From a virus, in IMG/VR virus record IMGVR_UViG_3300006080_000011, positions 1-25,970 of that record: DNA of 25,970 bases; one strand, 5' to 3'. A model generated the notes under the pieces. That model had not been told where the DNA came from. It made no database searches and saw only the letters and a program-made list of their open reading frames with translations. Every line of letters begins with the position of its first letter. Position 1 is the stretch's first letter. The translations under genes and the position numbers were made by a program. Below, piece by piece: positions 23,057 through 25,970 of the stretch.

Positions 23057-24202
23057 ATGGAATTAAATGCAACACAACTACAGGAAAAATGGGCACCTGT
23101 ATTAGAAGCTCCAGAAGCGGCAACTATTACTGATTCGCATAAGCGTGCAGTAACAGCTATCATTCTTGAGAATCAAGAAAAGCACCTAACAGAAGTTAAC
23201 ATGACAGCAGGTGGCGGCGACGCTACAGGCGCTGTGGATAACTGGGATCCAGTACTAATTTCGTTAGTACGTCGTTCTACACCAAACTTAATTGCTTTTG
23301 ATGTAGCTGGTGTACAACCGATGACTGGTCCAACTGGCTTAATCTTCGCGATGAAGTCTAACTACGCTGATGGTACTTCAACAACTGATCCTACTGAAGC
23401 TTTGTTCAATGAGCCTAACACTTCTTTCTCTGGTCCATCTACTACAGCAGCAGCTGAGTATGGTACTATGGAAGAGATGGGTTTCTCAATTGACAAGACT
23501 ACTGTAACGGCTAAGTCACGTCAGTTAAAAGCTAACTACACAATGGAATTAGCTCAAGACCTTAAAGCAGTACACGGCCTTAACGCTGAGTCTGAATTAG
23601 CATCTATCCTTTCAACTGAGATCTTAGGTGAGATCAACAGAGAAATGATTAAAGCTATGAATGATCAAGCGGTTCCGGGTGCAGTGTTTAATGCTAAAGT
23701 TGGCGACGCAGCATCTACATCAGATGGTCGTTGGGAACTTGAAGTATACAAGTCACTAATTACTCATATCGAGAAAGAAGCTAATGCTATTGCAATTGCT
23801 ACTCGTCGCGGTAAAGGTAATTTCGCTATCATCTCTTCTGGAGTAGCTGCAGTATTAAATGCAACTGGTTCAGTTATGTATGGTAACACAGCTGGCACAG
23901 GTCTTGCTGATGTAACTGGTAACTTATTTGTTGGTACACTTAACGGTGGCATCAAGTTATATGTTGACCCATTTGCAGCTGCAGACTACGTTACAGTAGG
24001 CTACAAGGGTGCTAACTCTTACGATGCTGGTATCTTCTACTGCCCATACGTTCCTTTATCTATGATGAAGACGATTGGCGAGACTGATTTCCAACCGCGT
24101 ATCGGTTTTAAAACTCGTTATGGTTTAACTAACAATCCTTTCACTTCAGGTGCAGATGATTCGAATGTTTACTACCGTACGTTCTTGGTAACTAATCTTT
24201 AA
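23057..24202 (+). CDS. 23: Major capsid protein gp23
   Basis: A 381-aa major capsid protein. It has the T4-like blocks LENQEKHLTE (37-46), NWDPVLISLVRRSTPNLIAF and GVQPMTGPTGLIFAM, and a C-terminus with IGFKTRYGLTNNPF. LTE46 aligns with the T4 gp23 processing site (FLTE/A), so the mature form would be about 335 aa. T4 gp23 is 521 aa, so this is compact, probably through loss of the insertion domain and loops. AGGAG sits before ATG 23057. Codons here look more GC-rich at third positions than elsewhere in the window, as expected for a highly expressed gene. A terminator follows. Confidence 0.95.
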   Translation: MELNATQLQEKWAPVLEAPEAATITDSHKRAVTAIILENQEKHLTEVNMTAGGGDATGAVDNWDPVLISLVRRSTPNLIAFDVAGVQPMTGPTGLIFAMKSNYADGTSTTDPTEALFNEPNTSFSGPSTTAAAEYGTMEEMGFSIDKTTVTAKSRQLKANYTMELAQDLKAVHGLNAESELASILSTEILGEINREMIKAMNDQAVPGAVFNAKVGDAASTSDGRWELEVYKSLITHIEKEANAIAIATRRGKGNFAIISSGVAAVLNATGSVMYGNTAGTGLADVTGNLFVGTLNGGIKLYVDPFAAADYVTVGYKGANSYDAGIFYCPYVPLSMMKTIGETDFQPRIGFKTRYGLTNNPFTSGADDSNVYYRTFLVTNL

Positions 24203-24226
24203 TATAGAGTAGTTTAAGAGTATAAG

Positions 24227-24250
24227 AAGCCTCCGAAAGGGGGCTTTTTT
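24227..24250 (+). terminator. Rho-independent terminator after gp23
   Basis: Stem AAGCCTCC (24227-24234) with GGGGGCTT (24239-24246), containing one T-G pair. It closes a GAAA tetraloop and runs into six Ts. It ends the prohead-capsid operon. Confidence 0.88.
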
Positions 24251-24274
24251 ATTGCCTATACAATATACAATCAT

Positions 24275-24282
24275 TATAAATA
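24275..24282 (+). promoter_or_regulatory. T4-type late promoter TATAAATA
   Basis: Exact octamer after the gp23 terminator. With T4 spacing, +1 would be 24288, exactly the first base of the next gene's ATG, as also seen at 2254. Confidence 0.76.
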
Positions 24283-24287
24283 TACTC

Positions 24288-24743
24288 ATGAGTATAAATT
24301 TTCTAAGTCCAACATCATTCGTATTACAGCTAGATACTAAAGTATATCCGACAGCTGAGTTTACAGTACAAACAATGATACTTCCGGATGTATCAGTCGA
24401 TGGTGCACCTTACCACACCCCTAGCCGTTCAATTGCAATTGCTGCTGATAAGATATTATATGGCCAATTTGAATGTTCATTCTTAGTTGATGAAGATCTT
24501 ATTAACTACAAAGAGATATATGATTGGTTGTATAATCAGGTCGAAGATAATGAATCATCTTCAAACGTTAGAGACGTAACACTTAATATCATGTCAAGTG
24601 CTAATAATGTGACTAAGCAGATTAGATTTATTGATGCTTATCCTATTAACCTATCATCATTACCATTTGATATTACAACAACTGATATAGAATATCTAAC
24701 CGCTGTTGTATCATTTAACTATTCTTATTTCGAGATCGAATAA
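24288..24743 (+). CDS. Second tail-tube-like (gp19-fold) protein
   Basis: A 151-aa protein starting MSINFLSPTSFVLQLDTK at ATG 24288; the frame is open to 24252, but that part spans the promoter. It shares the tube layout of gp19: a strand with TVQTMILPDVSV, a proline loop, ADKILYGQFECSFLVDEDL, then INYKEIYDWL, and a final strand pair DAYPINLSS...VSFNYSYFEI. Such gp19-like relatives occur in marine T4-like phages and could form tube termini or a baseplate layer such as gp54/gp48. The exact role is unknown. It lies beyond the capsid gene, away from gp18-gp19. Its stop overlaps the next ATG by one base. Confidence 0.6.
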   Translation: MSINFLSPTSFVLQLDTKVYPTAEFTVQTMILPDVSVDGAPYHTPSRSIAIAADKILYGQFECSFLVDEDLINYKEIYDWLYNQVEDNESSSNVRDVTLNIMSSANNVTKQIRFIDAYPINLSSLPFDITTTDIEYLTAVVSFNYSYFEIE

Positions 24744-24901
24744 TGATTACAAGATGCGTAGTAGTATTCACAACTGCAGTAGTGCTTTCATTAGCAGCTA
24801 GTGCATTCTTCAACCAGATGTTTCAAATCCCACAACAGATGATGCAGCAGGTAATGCCTCCACCACCTTCTCCATGCACTAATGACGCTAAAAGCAACTA
24901 A
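24743..24901 (+). CDS. 52-aa membrane or exported peptide, Pro-rich tail
   Basis: ATG 24743 overlaps the preceding TAA by one base. The product has a hydrophobic segment at residues 5-23 (signal-peptide or TM-like, preceded by Arg4), then a Gln/Met-rich stretch (QQMMQQVM) and PPPPSPC. It is too short for many gene finders, but the coupling and signal-like layout make it credible. It lies between the tube-like gene and dsrA, before the dsrA promoter. No family recognised. Confidence 0.5.
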   Translation: MITRCVVVFTTAVVLSLAASAFFNQMFQIPQQMMQQVMPPPPSPCTNDAKSN

Positions 24902-24909
24902 TTAATTCA

Positions 24910-24917
24910 TATAAATA
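24910..24917 (+). promoter_or_regulatory. T4-type late promoter TATAAATA in front of dsrA
   Basis: Exact octamer 54 bases upstream of the dsrA ATG, followed by a very AT-rich leader and AAGGAG at 24953-24958, five bases before the start. It indicates late-class expression of dsrA, alongside virion genes. Confidence 0.78.
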
Positions 24918-24963
24918 ATACCATAATATATATTATAATACTATAATATTATAAGGAGTTAAT

Positions 24964-25970
24964 ATGGCAATAGATTTATTGAAGCAGATGGCAAATAGAG
25001 ATACTGAAGAGAACACTAAACCTGGAGCATTGTATAATACTCCTAACCTTGATGAATTAGAGAATGGCCCTTGGCCATCATTTGTTACAGGTCTTAAGCG
25101 TTTAGCTAATGATACTCACGAAGGTGCTAAAATGGCACGTGACGTACTTGGTACACTTGAAACATCATACGTAACTAAAGTAGGTTACTGGAAAGGTGGC
25201 ACCGTTGGTGTTATCGGTTATGGTGGTGGTGTTATTCCACGTTTCAACGAATTAAAGAATGAAGACGGTTCATACAAGTTTCCTGATGCTTCTGAATTCC
25301 ATACATTAAGAATCCAACCCCCTGCAGGAATGCATTATACATCTACTCTATTAAGAGACATGTGTGATATGTTTGTTGATAACGGTGGTTCTGGTTTAAT
25401 CGCATTCCATGGTCAATCAGGTGACATTATGTTACAAGGTTCTACTGAAGAAAGCACACAAAAGATTTTCAATACATTCAATGATTATGGATTTGATATG
25501 GGTGGTGCTGGTCCTGCAGTAAGAACTGGCATGTCTTGTGTTGGTGCTTCTCGTTGTGAAATGAGTAACGTTAATGAGCAGGCAGTTCTAAGAACTCTTG
25601 TTAATGCATTCCTAGATGATATGCATCGTCCAGCATTACCATACAAAATGAAGTTCAAAGTTTCGGGTTGTGCAAACGACTGTATGAACTCAATTGGTCG
25701 AAGTGACTTTGCTACTATTGGTACTTGGCGTGATGATATTAAAATCAATCAAGAAATGTGGAAGGCAATGGTTGATGATAAAGGTACTAAGTATGTACAC
25801 GATAATATCATTTCACGTTGTCCTACAGATGCGTTGCATTTAGAAGAGGATAACTCAATAGCAATTGATAATAAGAATTGCGTTAAGTGTATGCACTGCT
25901 TAAATGCGGTTTCACCTATGGTACATAATTACATTAAACCAGGGGAGAAGGAACAATATATTCTTGCTCC
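24964..25970 (+). CDS. dsrA: Reverse dissimilatory sulfite reductase alpha subunit DsrA, 3' end beyond window
   Basis: The first 335 residues of DsrA (Allochromatium DsrA is about 417 aa); the frame is open at the window edge. The cysteines binding the [4Fe-4S]-siroheme centre are seen at C192 and C198 (GMSCVGASRCEM) and C236 and C240 (VSGCANDC). The inserted ferredoxin domain has C286 (SRCPTDA) and C306, C309, C312 (NCVKCMHC). These motifs match oxidative-type DsrA of sulfur oxidisers. With DsrB it forms the cytoplasmic enzyme that, in sulfur oxidisers, releases sulfite from sulfur carried by DsrC. It is intact as far as visible. Phage rdsrA is known from viruses of SUP05 bacteria; dsrB and dsrC are not in view. 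Confidence 0.94.
   Translation, partial: MAIDLLKQMANRDTEENTKPGALYNTPNLDELENGPWPSFVTGLKRLANDTHEGAKMARDVLGTLETSYVTKVGYWKGGTVGVIGYGGGVIPRFNELKNEDGSYKFPDASEFHTLRIQPPAGMHYTSTLLRDMCDMFVDNGGSGLIAFHGQSGDIMLQGSTEESTQKIFNTFNDYGFDMGGAGPAVRTGMSCVGASRCEMSNVNEQAVLRTLVNAFLDDMHRPALPYKMKFKVSGCANDCMNSIGRSDFATIGTWRDDIKINQEMWKAMVDDKGTKYVHDNIISRCPTDALHLEEDNSIAIDNKNCVKCMHCLNAVSPMVHNYIKPGEKEQYILA

Noticed and set aside
24252-24287. 5' extension of the gp19-like gene from TTG 24252
   Set aside because: It runs across the late promoter; the tube-like N-terminus starts at ATG 24288.
1-25970. CRISPR array, insertion sequence, integrase or attachment site
   Set aside because: No regularly spaced repeats, terminal inverted repeats, transposase or recombinase motifs were seen.

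Overview
This window is one strand (+) of a tailed-phage genome of the T4-like (straboviral/cyanophage/pelagiphage-like) myovirus group. The T4 virion block is present in canonical order: gp13, gp14, gp15, gp16, gp17, gp18, gp19, gp20, a gp67-like core protein, small prohead-core candidates, gp21, gp22, gp23. Intergenic gaps carry eight exact copies of the T4 late-promoter octamer TATAAATA. The DNA is AT-rich and genes abut or overlap by a few bases. The last gene is a reverse-type dissimilatory sulfite reductase alpha subunit (dsrA). That points to a sulfur-oxidising gammaproteobacterial host of the SUP05/Thioglobus kind; the host assignment is inference.

Layout. (1) 1-2183: a lipid-type metabolic cassette of acyl carrier protein, a ferritin-like diiron protein with an acyl-ACP-desaturase-like ligand set, and a FabF-like ketoacyl-ACP synthase with its Cys-His-His triad. 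(2) 2254-5003: a late-promoter-led set of membrane or envelope proteins: small lipoprotein, DUF1353 protein, exported HExxH protein, miniature MscS-like protein, and a coiled-coil/one-TM protein. (3) 5019-6171: two lysine-rich proteins whose N-termini look like T4 capsid-targeting propeptides. (4) 6178-10049: a long PAAR-tipped protein with an apparent ADP-ribosyltransferase-like domain, followed by an SLT/lysozyme-like protein, together a likely cell-puncturing module. (5) 10066-18582: neck, terminase and tail genes, with an unrecognised 609-aa protein inserted between gp13 and gp14. (6) 18594-24250: portal, prohead core, protease, scaffold and capsid, bounded by two hairpin terminators with GAAA loops. 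(7) 24275-25970: a second tail-tube-like protein, a tiny exported or membrane protein, then dsrA, cut by the window edge, with its own late promoter and a strong ribosome binding site.

Working together: the late promoters suggest that gp55-type late transcription drives the structural operons and also dsrA. The phage would then make a sulfur-oxidation subunit while assembling virions. The ACP/diiron/KAS trio looks like a self-contained acyl-chain elongation and oxidation or desaturation module. No RNA gene, CRISPR array, insertion sequence or minus-strand gene was supported. The only gene-poor stretch approaching 300 bases is 3243-3460, which holds only doubtful tiny ORFs.
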